DNA of 64,000 bases from Mycolicibacterium frederiksbergense (GTDB taxonomy: Bacteria; Actinomycetota; Actinomycetes; Mycobacteriales; Mycobacteriaceae), in the NCBI RefSeq assembly GCF_029893345.1, contig NZ_JARXVE010000009.1, positions 62,001 through 126,000 of the forward strand, in the 5' to 3' direction. The first letter of the stretch is position 1. Each line of letters opens with the position of its first letter. The notes beneath the pieces were generated by a model that saw nothing but the letters and a program-made list of their open reading frames with translations, was not told the DNA's origin and ran no database searches. Positions 26,782 through 35,880 of the stretch are shown here, piece after piece. A program made the translations under genes and the position numbers.

Positions 26782-26796
26782 ACAACCAATAGTTGT
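26782..26796. promoter_or_regulatory. perfect dyad ACAAC-N5-GTTGT, likely LysR operator
   Basis: A 15-bp perfect inverted repeat lies 17 bases before the LysR start in the divergent region with the acetyltransferase gene. Spacing and position fit the T-N11-A boxes by which LysR proteins bind their own divergent promoters. Confidence 0.5.
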
Positions 26797-26813
26797 CTTG
26801 TTAGCTTGGCGAC

Positions 26814-27749
26814 GTGGACCTGGGAGCCGTTCGAACGTTTGTGGCGGTCGCTGACGCGGCCCAATTCCAGGCTGCTGCCGACAGTCTGGGAGTCACCCAG
26901 CAGGCGGTCTCGAAACGTATTGCAACGCTGGAACGCACGCTTGGGGTCTCGCTCTTCGTCCGCTCCGCCAGAGGCACGCAGCTGAGCGTCGACGGGCAGG
27001 CGTTCTTACCTCACGCACGTGAGCTGATGAAAGTCGCGGCCCGCGCGACTGATTCGGTCCGACCGGGCCGGCGCGCGCTGCGTGTGGATGTCCTCAATCG
27101 ACGCACTGCGCCGGCGACGTCGCTGCGCGCCTTTCACCGGATCCATCCCGAAGTCGAACTCGACATCATCACCCTTCCGGACGCTCATGTCGACTCCGCT
27201 GTGGCTGCAGTCTTGGAAGGTTGCATCGATGCCACCTTTCGGTCGATCACCGCGCCACGGAGCCAGATTCACCCGCCGATACGAGCTGCCCGGGTCATCG
27301 ACGACCGTCACCAACTCCTGGTCGGACCGAGGCATCCGCTGGCCAACGCGGACAGCCTCACACTCGCCGACCTTTGCGATCACCGGATCTGGATGCCGGG
27401 GATGCGAGCCGACACCGAGTGGGGTGCGTACTACGCCGACCTCGGCCGGACGTTCCGGCTCCAGATCGACACGATGGGGCCCAGCTTCGGAGTCGAGGCG
27501 CTCCTCGACGAGCTTGCCGATTCCGCCGAGCTCTCCACCTTCATCGGCGAAGGGTCCCGCTATCTGTGGCCCGAGGCGTACGACCTGCGGCGGATCCCGA
27601 TCGTCGACCCCTGCCCGGTCTACCCCCACTCGATCATTTGGCGCGAAGACAACACGCACCCGGTACTCGCGGCCTTCCTCGACCACCTGCACAGTGTTCG
27701 ACAGCGCACGCCCCAGGTACAGACGTGGGCACCAGACTGGGCGAACTGA
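26814..27749 (+). CDS. LysR-family transcriptional regulator
   Basis: A 311-residue regulator. The N-terminal winged helix-turn-helix (residues 1-60) includes DAAQFQAAADSLGVTQQAVSKRIATLERTLG; an effector domain follows. It starts at GTG 26814 with no clear ribosome site, so a leaderless message is possible. It is divergent from the acetyltransferase gene and probably controls it. The helical start of the effector domain (RRALRVDVLNRRTAPA) is less typical of the family. Confidence 0.87.
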   Translation: MDLGAVRTFVAVADAAQFQAAADSLGVTQQAVSKRIATLERTLGVSLFVRSARGTQLSVDGQAFLPHARELMKVAARATDSVRPGRRALRVDVLNRRTAPATSLRAFHRIHPEVELDIITLPDAHVDSAVAAVLEGCIDATFRSITAPRSQIHPPIRAARVIDDRHQLLVGPRHPLANADSLTLADLCDHRIWMPGMRADTEWGAYYADLGRTFRLQIDTMGPSFGVEALLDELADSAELSTFIGEGSRYLWPEAYDLRRIPIVDPCPVYPHSIIWREDNTHPVLAAFLDHLHSVRQRTPQVQTWAPDWAN

Positions 27750-27787
27750 GGTGGGGGCTGGCACCAGCAGCACCTGAGTCGCCCAAC

Positions 27788-27834
27788 GTGAAGAAGATGG
27801 CGAAATTCCTCGAAGACCTCGCCATCTTCTTCAC
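27788..27834. terminator. perfect 16-bp inverted repeat, bidirectional terminator
   Basis: The arms are GTGAAGAAGATGGCGA (27788-27803) and its exact complement at 27819-27834, with a 15-base loop. It lies between the convergent ends of the LysR gene (27749) and fgd1 (27851). No T-run follows, as is common for mycobacterial terminators. Confidence 0.75.
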
Positions 27835-27850
27835 AGTCGGCCAAAACAAC

Positions 27851-28861
27851 TCAGCCGAGTTTGCGCAGCCGTGGCTCGAGATCCTTCTTGAACAGGTCGA
27901 GGAAGCGGCGCTGGTCATGGCCAGGGGCGTGGAACACCAGGTGGTTCAGTCCCCAGTCGACGTAATCCTTGACCTTGGCCACCGCCTCATCGGGATCGGA
28001 CGCGACGATCCAGCGTTTGGCGACCTGCTCGATGGGCAGCGCGTCGGCGGCCTTCTCCATCTCGATCGGATCCTCGATCGAGTGCTTCTGCTCGGGGGTC
28101 AGCGACAGCGGCGCCCAGAACCGGGTGTTCTCCAGGGCCAGCTCCGGATCGGGATCGTAGGAGATCTTGATCTCGATCATCCGGTCGATGTCCTCGGCGT
28201 TGCGACCCGCGGCCTCCGCGCCCTCCTTCACGGCGGGGATGAGCTTGTCCCGGTACAGCTCCGCACCCTTGCCCGAGGTGCAGATGAAGCCGTCACCGGC
28301 CCGGCCCGCGTACTTGGCCACCACCGGCCCGCCGGCGGCGATGTACACCGGGATGCCACCCTCGGGCACGTCATAGATCGAGGCGCCCTTGAGCTTGTAG
28401 TACTCGCCGTCAAAGTCGACCCGATCGCCGACCCACAGCTCACGCATCAGCTTGACCGACTCGCGCAGCCGCGCGAAGCGCTCCTTGAACTCGGGCCACT
28501 CGCCGATGTAGCCGGTGGCGACCTCGTTGAGCGCCTCACCGGTGCCCACCCCGAGGAAGATCCGGCCGGGGTACAGGCAGCCCATGGTCGCGAAGGCCTG
28601 CGCGATCACCGCCGGGTTGTAGCGGAAGGTCGGCGTCAACACCGAGGTGCCCAGCACCAGCCGCTCGGTGCGCTCCCCCACCGCCGTCATCCAGGCCAGT
28701 GAGAACGGTGCATGCCCACCCTCGTGCCGCCAGGGCTGGAAGTGGTCACTGACCGTCGCGCTGTCCATGCCCGCCGCCTCGGCCAGCACTGCCAACTCGA
28801 CCAGTTCGCGCGGGGCAAACTGCTCCGCCGATGCCTTGTATCCCAATTTGAGTTCAGCCAC
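27851..28861 (-). CDS. fgd1: F420-dependent glucose-6-phosphate dehydrogenase
   Basis: A 336-residue luciferase-like TIM barrel that oxidises glucose-6-phosphate with coenzyme F420. Almost the whole sequence matches remembered M. tuberculosis FGD1 (336 residues): MAELKLGYKASAEQFAPREL, VSDHFQPWRHEGGHAPFS, LGVGTGEALNEVATG, KISYDPDPELAL, LVFHAPGHDQRRFLDLF. His in SDHFQPW and Glu in GTGEALNE are known active-site residues. It is divergent from the metallo-hydrolase gene with 34 bases between. Confidence 0.98.
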   Translation of the reverse strand: MAELKLGYKASAEQFAPRELVELAVLAEAAGMDSATVSDHFQPWRHEGGHAPFSLAWMTAVGERTERLVLGTSVLTPTFRYNPAVIAQAFATMGCLYPGRIFLGVGTGEALNEVATGYIGEWPEFKERFARLRESVKLMRELWVGDRVDFDGEYYKLKGASIYDVPEGGIPVYIAAGGPVVAKYAGRAGDGFICTSGKGAELYRDKLIPAVKEGAEAAGRNAEDIDRMIEIKISYDPDPELALENTRFWAPLSLTPEQKHSIEDPIEMEKAADALPIEQVAKRWIVASDPDEAVAKVKDYVDWGLNHLVFHAPGHDQRRFLDLFKKDLEPRLRKLG

Positions 28862-28895
28862 GGTTCGTTTCTACTCCAGTCCATAGACTCGCGAT

Positions 28896-29645
28896 ATGGC
28901 AGCAGCCCTCAGCGCGATCACCGAGCACGTGCATTTCGCGCAAACCGACTTGGTCAACTGGACGCTGGTGACCGACGGGAATCGGGTCATGCTGATCGAC
29001 ACCGGCTTCCCCGGGCAGCGTGCGGATGTCATCGGCTCGGTGCGCCAACTCGGCTTCTCCCTCGACGACATCGCGGCCGTGCTGCTCACCCACGCACACA
29101 TCGACCACTTCGGAACCGCCATTTGGCTGGCGAAAACCCAAGGCACACCGGTGTTTTGTCATGACACCGAACTCGGACACACCAAGCGCGAATACCTGGA
29201 GCAGGTCTCACCCGCCGATGTGGTGCGCAACATCTGGCAGCCCCGCTGGCTGAAATGGGCCGCCACCATCACAGCGAAGGGCGGCCTGAACCACGCCGGC
29301 ATCCCGACCGCGCAGGCACTCACCCCGGAGATCGCCGCCGGACTGCCCGGAACCCCGGCGGCAGTTCCGACACCCGGGCACACCGGTGGGCACTGCTCAT
29401 TCATCGTCGACGGGATCCTGGTCAGCGGCGACGCCCTGGTGACCGGGCATCCGCTGCTGCGGCGCACCGGCCCGACGCTGCTGCCGGCGGTGTTCAACCA
29501 TGACGAGGACGGCTGCCTGCGCAGCCTGGACACGCTCGGGGCACTCGATACCGAGGTGATGCTGCCGGGTCACGGCCCGGTGTGGCGCGGCCCGATCCAC
29601 GAGCTCGCCCGCCAGGCGGCCACGCTGCGAGAGCAGGGCGTGTAG
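28896..29645 (+). CDS. metallo-beta-lactamase fold hydrolase (Rv0406c-like)
   Basis: A 249-residue MBL-fold enzyme. The metal motif THAHIDHFG (HxHxDH) is at about residue 66, further ligands are His in TPGHTGGHC, Asp in GDALV and His in LPGHGPVW. Such proteins hydrolyse thioesters, lactones or similar bonds. Rv0406c occupies the same place beside fgd1 in M. tuberculosis. It is the last backbone gene before the catabolic island. Confidence 0.87.
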   Translation: MAAALSAITEHVHFAQTDLVNWTLVTDGNRVMLIDTGFPGQRADVIGSVRQLGFSLDDIAAVLLTHAHIDHFGTAIWLAKTQGTPVFCHDTELGHTKREYLEQVSPADVVRNIWQPRWLKWAATITAKGGLNHAGIPTAQALTPEIAAGLPGTPAAVPTPGHTGGHCSFIVDGILVSGDALVTGHPLLRRTGPTLLPAVFNHDEDGCLRSLDTLGALDTEVMLPGHGPVWRGPIHELARQAATLREQGV

Positions 29646-29665
29646 CCAAACCGGTTGTCCAGCTG

Positions 29666-29687
29666 GAGCATTGGAGGCCCAATGCTC
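29666..29687. terminator. hairpin terminator at the left edge of the island
   Basis: GAGCATTGG (29666-29674) and CCAATGCTC (29679-29687) form a perfect 9-bp stem with an AGGC loop, between the convergent MBL-fold gene and the first aldehyde dehydrogenase gene. Confidence 0.7.
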
Positions 29688-29697
29688 ATCGCCACCC

Positions 29698-31143
29698 TCA
29701 GGCCAGGTTGACGAACGTCGATTGCGTCTCGGTGAAGCCGTCGATCGAGTACTCACCGAGCTCGCGGCCCCAGCCGCTCATGCCGAAGCCGCCCCAAGGA
29801 GCAGCCGGATCGATCAGCGGGAGCTGGTTGACGAACACGGTGCCGAAGCGCAGACGGGGCGGGACGGTGTGCGCGGCGACGAGGTCCTTGGTCCACAGCA
29901 CCGCCACCAGTCCGTAGTCGGTGTCGTTCGCGCGGGCGACAGCCTCGTCCATGTCGTCGTAGGCCATGACCGAAAGGACCGGACCAAAGATCTCCTCGCG
30001 CGCGATCGTCATGTCGTCACGCACCCCAGCAAAGACCGTGGGCCGATAGAAGAACCCCTTCGCAAGGTCACCGTCGGCGCGGGCGCCGCCGGTGACGAGC
30101 TCCGCCCCCTGACTCCGACCGGTCTGCACGAACGACGCCACCCGGTCGAGGTGTTCCTGAGACACCAAAGGCCCGACGATCGTGTTCGGGTCCTGCCCCG
30201 GACCGATCGGCAGGGAGTCCGCGGCGGCCGCGAGCTTCGAGGTGAACTCATCTACCCGCGAGCTGTGTACGAAGAAGCGGGTGTAGGCGCCGCAGGCCTG
30301 CCCCGTGTTGAACACGGCTCCCTGCAGGTTGCCCATCACGGCGGCGTCGATGTCGGCGTCGGCGCACACGATGCTGGGCGCCTTGCCGCCGAGTTCGAGA
30401 GTCGTCCGCTTGAAGTCGTCGGCGGCGGCGCGCGCGATGTGCTGACCGACCTCAGTTGAGCCGGTGAACGAGACCTTGTCGACCCCACGGTGAGCCACAA
30501 GGGCCTTGCCCACTTCCGGCCCCCCGGTCAGAAGGTTGACCACACCTGACGGAACTCCGGCCTCGCGGCAGATCTCGACGAGTCGCACGGTCGACAGCGG
30601 AGTCTGCTCGGCGGGCTTGAGGATGACCGCGTTGCCGGTCGCGAGCGCGGGGGCGAGCTTCCAGGCGGCGATGGCCAGCGGGAAGTTCCACGGCGTGATG
30701 AGCGCACACACCCCCAGCGGCACCCGGCGCTGGTAGGTCAGGTTGCCGGGGATCGAGATCGGCGCGACCTTGCCCTGGATCTTGGTCGCAAACCCGGCGT
30801 AATAGCGGAAGACCTGGGCCGAGAGCGGCAAGGTGACGCCCGAGCTCATGAAGGACGGTTGTCCTTGGTCGAGCGTCTCGAGGGCCGCGATCTCCGCGGC
30901 ATCGCGCTCGAGCATCTCGGCGATGCGCCACAGCAGCTGTCCCCGCTGGTCCGGCGTCATGCCCTGCCAGGCGTCAGACTCGAACCCGGCCCGGGCAGCG
31001 GACACGGCGGCGTTCACGTCGGCGACCGTGGCCTCGGCGAAGGTGCCGATCACGGTGTTGGTTGCGGGATCGACGGTTTCGCTGGTCGCTCCGTCAGCCG
31101 CCGGGACCCACTCGTCCGCGATCAACAGCTGCGTGCTCCGCAT
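29698..31143 (-). CDS. NAD(P)-dependent aldehyde dehydrogenase 1
   Basis: A 481-residue ALDH-superfamily enzyme. Catalytic Cys284 is in FNTGQACGAY and the general base Glu250 in LELGGKAPS; ITPWNFPLAIA and FTGSTEVGQ bind cofactor. The ATG at 31143 has AGGAGAG upstream. It is the leftmost gene of the island, divergent from an IclR regulator across 225 bases that contain two palindromes. It probably oxidises an aldehyde made in the pathway to an acid; the real substrate is not shown by sequence. Confidence 0.88.
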   Translation of the reverse strand: MRSTQLLIADEWVPAADGATSETVDPATNTVIGTFAEATVADVNAAVSAARAGFESDAWQGMTPDQRGQLLWRIAEMLERDAAEIAALETLDQGQPSFMSSGVTLPLSAQVFRYYAGFATKIQGKVAPISIPGNLTYQRRVPLGVCALITPWNFPLAIAAWKLAPALATGNAVILKPAEQTPLSTVRLVEICREAGVPSGVVNLLTGGPEVGKALVAHRGVDKVSFTGSTEVGQHIARAAADDFKRTTLELGGKAPSIVCADADIDAAVMGNLQGAVFNTGQACGAYTRFFVHSSRVDEFTSKLAAAADSLPIGPGQDPNTIVGPLVSQEHLDRVASFVQTGRSQGAELVTGGARADGDLAKGFFYRPTVFAGVRDDMTIAREEIFGPVLSVMAYDDMDEAVARANDTDYGLVAVLWTKDLVAAHTVPPRLRFGTVFVNQLPLIDPAAPWGGFGMSGWGRELGEYSIDGFTETQSTFVNLA

Positions 31144-31216
31144 GTTCTCTCCTCCGTGTACGTGGCCTCGACGCCGAGCCAATCTGCCAGCTCCCGCACC
31201 GCCTCCTGCGCCATCG

Positions 31217-31230
31217 TTTCGGTCACCGAA
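31217..31230. promoter_or_regulatory. island operator motif, site 1 (TTCGGTCACCGAA)
   Basis: TTTCGGTCACCGAA includes a perfect 6-1-6 palindrome at 31218-31230. It lies 74 bases before aldehyde dehydrogenase 1 and 139 bases before the IclR gene. It is the most symmetric of six related sites in the island. Confidence 0.6.
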
Positions 31231-31299
31231 CCCCACCACAGGAGTTCGCCGCACGGAGAGCGCGCGTTGCAGGTCTGTTGCTCCGCTGGACGGATCGAC

Positions 31300-31313
31300 T
31301 ATCCAACTGGATA
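31300..31313. promoter_or_regulatory. second palindrome TATCCA-AC-TGGATA, possible IclR operator
   Basis: Perfect 6-bp arms around AC, 56 bases before the IclR start. It is unrelated to the 13-bp island motif and is seen only here, so it may be the site for autoregulation. Confidence 0.45.
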
Positions 31314-31368
31314 TTCCGTGTGATCAGCGTAACAATCGAGGCTCGCAACGATCAGAAGGAGCTGCGCG

Positions 31369-32196
31369 ATGAGCGTCTCGACAGGCGAACCGAGCACGAC
31401 GGCCCAGGCGGCGAGCACCATTCCCAACTCCGTCTTGGGCAAAGCGTTCTCGATCCTGTCCGCCTTCGATGACGAAAGCGACACTCTGCGGCTCGTCGAT
31501 CTGAGCCAGCGCAGCGGGGTTCCCAAGCCGTCGGTCTACCGGCTGGCCCAGGAACTCGTGTCGCTCGGCATGCTCGAGCGCTCGGGCAACGCCTACCGCA
31601 TAGGCTTCAACGTGTTCGCGTTGAGCCAGCGCGTCAGCTCAGCCTCATTGCTGCACAAGGTCGGCCGGCCGGTCCTCGTCGACCTCGTGGCCATGACTCG
31701 CGGCACGGCGCATCTCGCCGTGCTCGACGGCACGGGGACCTATTACCTGGAGAAACTGGGCGGCACACGCAGCGTCCACGCCCTCTCGCGCGTCGGTGGA
31801 CATCTCCCCCTGACCTGCACGGCCTCGGGCAAGCTTCTGCTCGCCATGTCGCCGCGGTCCGATCAGCTGCTCGACGAGGTCCTGGCCGACCGGTTCCCGC
31901 GCCTCACACCGCACAGTCCGCACGACCGCGCCCTGCTGCGCCGCGAGATGGACACCATCCGCTCGAACCGGCTCGCGACGGAACGCGAGGAGACGCTCAT
32001 GGGGTTCAAGAGCTTCGCCGTGCCGATCTACGACGGTGGCGACGAGGCCATCGCCGCCCTGTCACTGACCGTCCCGATCTCACACACCGGCGACACAGCC
32101 CTGGTCAAGACGCTGCGTCTCGCGTCCGCAGGAATCACCCGGCAGCACACGAGGCTCGCGATGAACGACGCATGGGACCGCCGACACCTCGCCTGA
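31369..32196 (+). CDS. IclR-family regulator 1
   Basis: A 275-residue regulator. The N-terminal winged helix (about residues 22-85: LVDLSQRSGVPKPSVYRLAQELVSLGMLER) is followed by the IclR effector domain. IclR proteins control aromatic catabolic genes, often as activators or repressors answering to a ring compound. It is divergent from aldehyde dehydrogenase 1 and upstream of the lower-pathway operon, with two palindromes in front and one behind. Confidence 0.88.
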   Translation: MSVSTGEPSTTAQAASTIPNSVLGKAFSILSAFDDESDTLRLVDLSQRSGVPKPSVYRLAQELVSLGMLERSGNAYRIGFNVFALSQRVSSASLLHKVGRPVLVDLVAMTRGTAHLAVLDGTGTYYLEKLGGTRSVHALSRVGGHLPLTCTASGKLLLAMSPRSDQLLDEVLADRFPRLTPHSPHDRALLRREMDTIRSNRLATEREETLMGFKSFAVPIYDGGDEAIAALSLTVPISHTGDTALVKTLRLASAGITRQHTRLAMNDAWDRRHLA

Positions 32197-32203
32197 GCGG
32201 ATA

Positions 32204-32216
32204 TCGCTGAACGGAA
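32204..32216. promoter_or_regulatory. island operator motif, site 2
   Basis: Read on the minus strand the sequence is TTCCGTTCAGCGA, one of six related 13-mers. It starts 8 bases after the IclR 1 stop and lies 138 bases before the acetaldehyde dehydrogenase start. Confidence 0.5.
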
Positions 32217-32354
32217 CTTCATCGTGTACGTGGTGCCCCGCTCGTGTGAAGGTGGCGACGACGACCGCGACATGTCGCGCCGCGCGCGCTCGTGACGCTC
32301 CGGCTGTCGTCCGACACGGGTCGACCCGGTCGAGGTCCAGCAAATGAGGTCAGC

Positions 32355-33308
32355 ATGAGCACCGCCACGAAGGTCGCCATCATCGGCTCCGGCAACATCG
32401 GAACCGACCTGATGATCAAGGTCGGCCGATCACCCCACCTCGAGATGGGCGCGATGGTCGGCATCGACCCCGGCTCCGACGGGCTGGCCCGCGCCCGCTC
32501 GATCGGCGTCCCGGTCACGCACGAGGGCGTCGAGGGCCTGATCGCCCTGCCCGGATTCAATGAGATCGAACTCGTCTTCGACGCCACCTCGGCAGAGGCC
32601 CACAAGGCCAACGCCGCCCGGCTCGAGGTCTTCGGCAAGACGATGATCGACCTCACGCCCGCCGCGATCGGCCCGTTCGTCATCCCGGCCGTCAACCTCG
32701 AGCAGCACCTCGACGCACGCAACGTCAACATGGTCACCTGCGGCGGCCAGGCCACAATCCCCGTGGTGGCCGCCATAAACCGGGTGCTGCCCGTCGCGTA
32801 CGCCGAGATCGTCGCCTCCATCGCATCACGCTCGGCCGGCCCGGGCACGCGCGCCAACATCGACGAGTTCACCGAGACGACCGCCGCGGCCATCACCTCT
32901 GTCGGCGGGGCGGCCCGCGGCAAGGCGATCATCATCCTCAACCCGGCCGAGCCCCCGCTCATCATGCGCGACACCGTCTTTGCGCTCGTCGTCGCCGACG
33001 GTGAGCCCGATGTCGCCGAGCGCATCAACGCCTCGGTCCAGTCGATGGTGGCCGATGTAGCCGAGTACGTCCCGGGATACCGGATGAAGCAGGAAGTGCA
33101 GGTGACAGCGATCCCGCGCGACCAACCGGTCGAAACCCTGCTCGCCGATCCCTCGTCCCCCCGGCCCACCCACCAGGTCTCGGTCTTCCTCGAAGTCGAG
33201 GGCGCCGCCGACTACCTGCCCGCGTTCGCCGGCAATCTCGACATCATGACCTCGGCCGGCATCCAGGTCGCCGAACGATTCGCAGCCCGGAAGGTCACCG
33301 TTCAATGA
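32355..33308 (+). CDS. mhpF: acetaldehyde dehydrogenase (acetylating), MhpF/DmpF family
   Basis: A 317-residue enzyme that turns acetaldehyde, NAD and CoA into acetyl-CoA. The N-terminal NAD fold shows IIGSGNIGTDLM; the catalytic Cys129 lies in NMVTCGGQATIP, as in DmpF. Usual length is 300-316. It works in complex with the aldolase encoded next, channelling acetaldehyde between them; the two genes overlap by 4 bases (ATGA). It heads a five-gene operon with every junction overlapping. Confidence 0.95.
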   Translation: MSTATKVAIIGSGNIGTDLMIKVGRSPHLEMGAMVGIDPGSDGLARARSIGVPVTHEGVEGLIALPGFNEIELVFDATSAEAHKANAARLEVFGKTMIDLTPAAIGPFVIPAVNLEQHLDARNVNMVTCGGQATIPVVAAINRVLPVAYAEIVASIASRSAGPGTRANIDEFTETTAAAITSVGGAARGKAIIILNPAEPPLIMRDTVFALVVADGEPDVAERINASVQSMVADVAEYVPGYRMKQEVQVTAIPRDQPVETLLADPSSPRPTHQVSVFLEVEGAADYLPAFAGNLDIMTSAGIQVAERFAARKVTVQ

Positions 33309-34330
33309 GCACACCGATCTACATCCAGGACGTCACCCTGCGCGACGGGATGCATGCCGTGCGCCACCGCATCAGCCCGGCCGACGTCAAGCGCATCGTC
33401 ATCGCCCTTGATGATGCCGGTGTCGACGCGATCGAGGTCGCCCACGGCGACGGCCTCGCCGGGTCCTCGGTCAATTACGGGCCCGGATCCAACTCGGACT
33501 GGGAGTGGATCGAGGCCGCCGCGTCGGTGATCCAAAACGCCACGCTCACAACGCTTCTCCTGCCGGGCGTGGGCACGATCCACGACCTGAAGCGGGCCTA
33601 CGCTCTCGGCGTCCGCTCGGTCCGCGTGGCGACCCACTGCACCGAGGCCGACATCTCCGCCCAGCACATCGCCGCGGCCCGGGAGATCGGCATGGACGTC
33701 TCCGGCTTCCTGATGCTGTCGCACATGGTCGAGCCCGACAAGCTCGCACAGCAGGCCAAGTTGATGGAGTCCTACGGCGCGCAGTGCGTGTACGTGACCG
33801 ACTCGGGCGGACGCTTGACCATGAATGGTGTCGCCGCACGCGTCAAGGCCTATCGCGATGTGCTCGAAGCCGATACCCAGATCGGCATCCACGCGCATGA
33901 GAATCTGTCACTGTCGGTTGCGAACTCGCTCGTCGCGGTCGAGCACGGGGTCTATCGGGTCGATGCCTCACTCGCAGGTCACGGCGCCGGCGCCGGCAAC
34001 TGCCCCATCGAGGCGTTCATCGCCGCCGCGAACCTCTCCGACCTCAAGCACGGTAGCGATCTGTTCAAGCTCCAGGACGCCGCCGATGACATCGTCCGGC
34101 CGCTGCAGGACCGGCCGGTGCGCGTCGATCGGGAGACCCTCACGCTCGGCTACGCCGGCGTCTACTCCAGCTTCCTGCGGCATGCGGAAAACGCCTCGTC
34201 GCAATACGGGGTGGACGTGCGGGATCTGCTCATGGAGTGCGGCCGTCGCCGGCTCGTCGGCGGCCAGGAGGACATGATCATCGACATCGCGCTGACGCTC
34301 GTCGCGCGGAAGCAGGCCCAGCCGGCGTGA
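33305..34330 (+). CDS. mhpE: 4-hydroxy-2-oxovalerate aldolase, MhpE/DmpG family
   Basis: A 341-residue metal-dependent aldolase that splits 4-hydroxy-2-oxovalerate into pyruvate and acetaldehyde. The active-site block VTLRDGMHAVRHR (Arg13, Asp14, His17), the metal histidines in IHAHENLSLSVANS and the SLAGHGAGAGNCPIEA loop match DmpG. It overlaps the dehydrogenase gene upstream and a CoA ligase gene downstream (GTGA). Confidence 0.96.
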   Translation: MSTPIYIQDVTLRDGMHAVRHRISPADVKRIVIALDDAGVDAIEVAHGDGLAGSSVNYGPGSNSDWEWIEAAASVIQNATLTTLLLPGVGTIHDLKRAYALGVRSVRVATHCTEADISAQHIAAAREIGMDVSGFLMLSHMVEPDKLAQQAKLMESYGAQCVYVTDSGGRLTMNGVAARVKAYRDVLEADTQIGIHAHENLSLSVANSLVAVEHGVYRVDASLAGHGAGAGNCPIEAFIAAANLSDLKHGSDLFKLQDAADDIVRPLQDRPVRVDRETLTLGYAGVYSSFLRHAENASSQYGVDVRDLLMECGRRRLVGGQEDMIIDIALTLVARKQAQPA

Positions 34331-35880
34331 CACCCGGGCAGTCGGTCGCCGAGCTCGTCGAGCGGCGCGCACAGGCCGACCCGGACGGAGAGTTGATCCG
34401 CCGGGCCGGCGGCCCGGCCCTCACCGCCGGCGCGCTATTCGAGCGCGCGGTCCAATTCGCCGGCTGCCTCGCGTCGGTGGTCGGACCGGGCGGCACCGTT
34501 GCGACGGCAGTCCCGTCGGGCCCCGAAGCGGCCGCGCTGACCACAGCGATCTCGTGGCTCGGAGCTGTGGAGCTGCCGGTTCCGGTCGGCCTGGACCCGG
34601 CGCTCGCGCGCACCTTGGCACGATCGGCCGGCTGCGCGACGACCGTGGCCGTGCCGGACCGGCTCGATCTCGAACCCCACCTGCTCGACCTCGGGCACCA
34701 CCCGCGACGACCGCTGCTGACGATCGCCGGTAGGCGCGCCGGGCTCCCCGGCATCGACGAGCTGACTGCGGCGCCCGCGCCACGCAGGCGTCCCACGCTC
34801 GAGGAGCCAACCGCCGTCATGATCACTTCTGGCACAGGCGGACGGCCCAAGGGCGCCCTGCTGCCCAACGGTGCCGCGGTCGGGCAGGCGCAGCGGGTCC
34901 GGCGCGCGATGGCTTACCAGGCCGACGACGTCCTGTTCAACGTTTTCCCGTGGCAGCACATCAACGCACGTCACGCCGCGTTCCTGCCCGCCGTGCTGTC
35001 CGGCGCCCGACTCGTCGTCGACTGCTTCTCGGCGCGCCGCTTCTGGCGCACGGCGGTCGAGGAGCGGGTCACGGCGTTCAACTTCATGGGTTCCCTGTGC
35101 GTGATGTTGCTGGGCCAGCCGGCATCAGCGGCGGACCGTACGCACCGGGTCCGCCAGGCCTACGGCGGACCTGCACCCGCGTGGCTGTACCAGGCGGTGC
35201 GAGACCGCTTCGGAGTCGAGCTGCGCCAGGCCTACGCGTGCACCGAGCTGGCCGACGTCGCGACAACCGGCCGGCAGGTTCGTCCCGGCGCTGCGGGCCG
35301 CGTGGTACCGGAGTACGAGCTACGGATCGTTGACGACGATGGCGCACCGGTTGCGGACGGGAACATCGGCACGGTCGTCGTGCGGCCACGCCGCCGCTGG
35401 CTCACGTTCACCGAATACGTCGGCGATCCCGAGGCCACCCGCGCGGCCTGGCGCGAAGGCTGGTTCGTGACCGGTGACCGCGGCCGGCTCGATGACGGCT
35501 GGTTCCACCACGAGGGACGCGTTGACGACGTTATCCGCCGGCGGGGCGTGACAATCGACGCTGAGCACCTCGAGCGGGTGGCGCTCTCTCATGCGGACGT
35601 CGAGGAAGCGGCTGCCGTCGGTGTCCCGTCCGAACTGACGGAGGACGAGGTACTTCTCGTCGTCGTGCCACGCCCCGGCGTGCGCCCCGATCCCGCCGCG
35701 CTGCGTCGGCACTGCGCGGAGCATCTGCCGCGACATGCCGTGCCGCGCTTCGTGAGCGTCGAGAACGCCCTGCCCCGGACCGGCAGCTTCAAGATCGCCC
35801 GCCGCGCCCTACGCGAGCGGGGCCTGCCCCCGACCGCGTGGGACGGCGACGCCCCGGCAACACCTCAGGAGACCCCGTGA
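34327..35880 (+). CDS. AMP-forming acyl/aryl-CoA ligase
   Basis: A 517-residue member of the ANL superfamily. The ATP/phosphate loop ITSGTGGRPKGAL is at about residue 166, YGGPAPAWLYQ and the A5 block QAYACTELA follow, GWFVTGDRGRLDDGWF is the hinge region, and the C-terminal catalytic Lys is in GSFKIARRAL (about residue 487). It would activate a carboxylic acid to a CoA thioester. The GTG start overlaps the aldolase stop. A CoA-transferase and a crotonase follow, so it probably prepares the acid side product of ring cleavage, or the starting acid, for CoA-based degradation. Confidence 0.87.
   Translation: MTPGQSVAELVERRAQADPDGELIRRAGGPALTAGALFERAVQFAGCLASVVGPGGTVATAVPSGPEAAALTTAISWLGAVELPVPVGLDPALARTLARSAGCATTVAVPDRLDLEPHLLDLGHHPRRPLLTIAGRRAGLPGIDELTAAPAPRRRPTLEEPTAVMITSGTGGRPKGALLPNGAAVGQAQRVRRAMAYQADDVLFNVFPWQHINARHAAFLPAVLSGARLVVDCFSARRFWRTAVEERVTAFNFMGSLCVMLLGQPASAADRTHRVRQAYGGPAPAWLYQAVRDRFGVELRQAYACTELADVATTGRQVRPGAAGRVVPEYELRIVDDDGAPVADGNIGTVVVRPRRRWLTFTEYVGDPEATRAAWREGWFVTGDRGRLDDGWFHHEGRVDDVIRRRGVTIDAEHLERVALSHADVEEAAAVGVPSELTEDEVLLVVVPRPGVRPDPAALRRHCAEHLPRHAVPRFVSVENALPRTGSFKIARRALRERGLPPTAWDGDAPATPQETP

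Noticed and set aside
27221..28702. 493-codon frame across the LysR end and antisense to fgd1
   Set aside because: It runs through the terminator hairpin and over fgd1; composition is that of a shadow frame.
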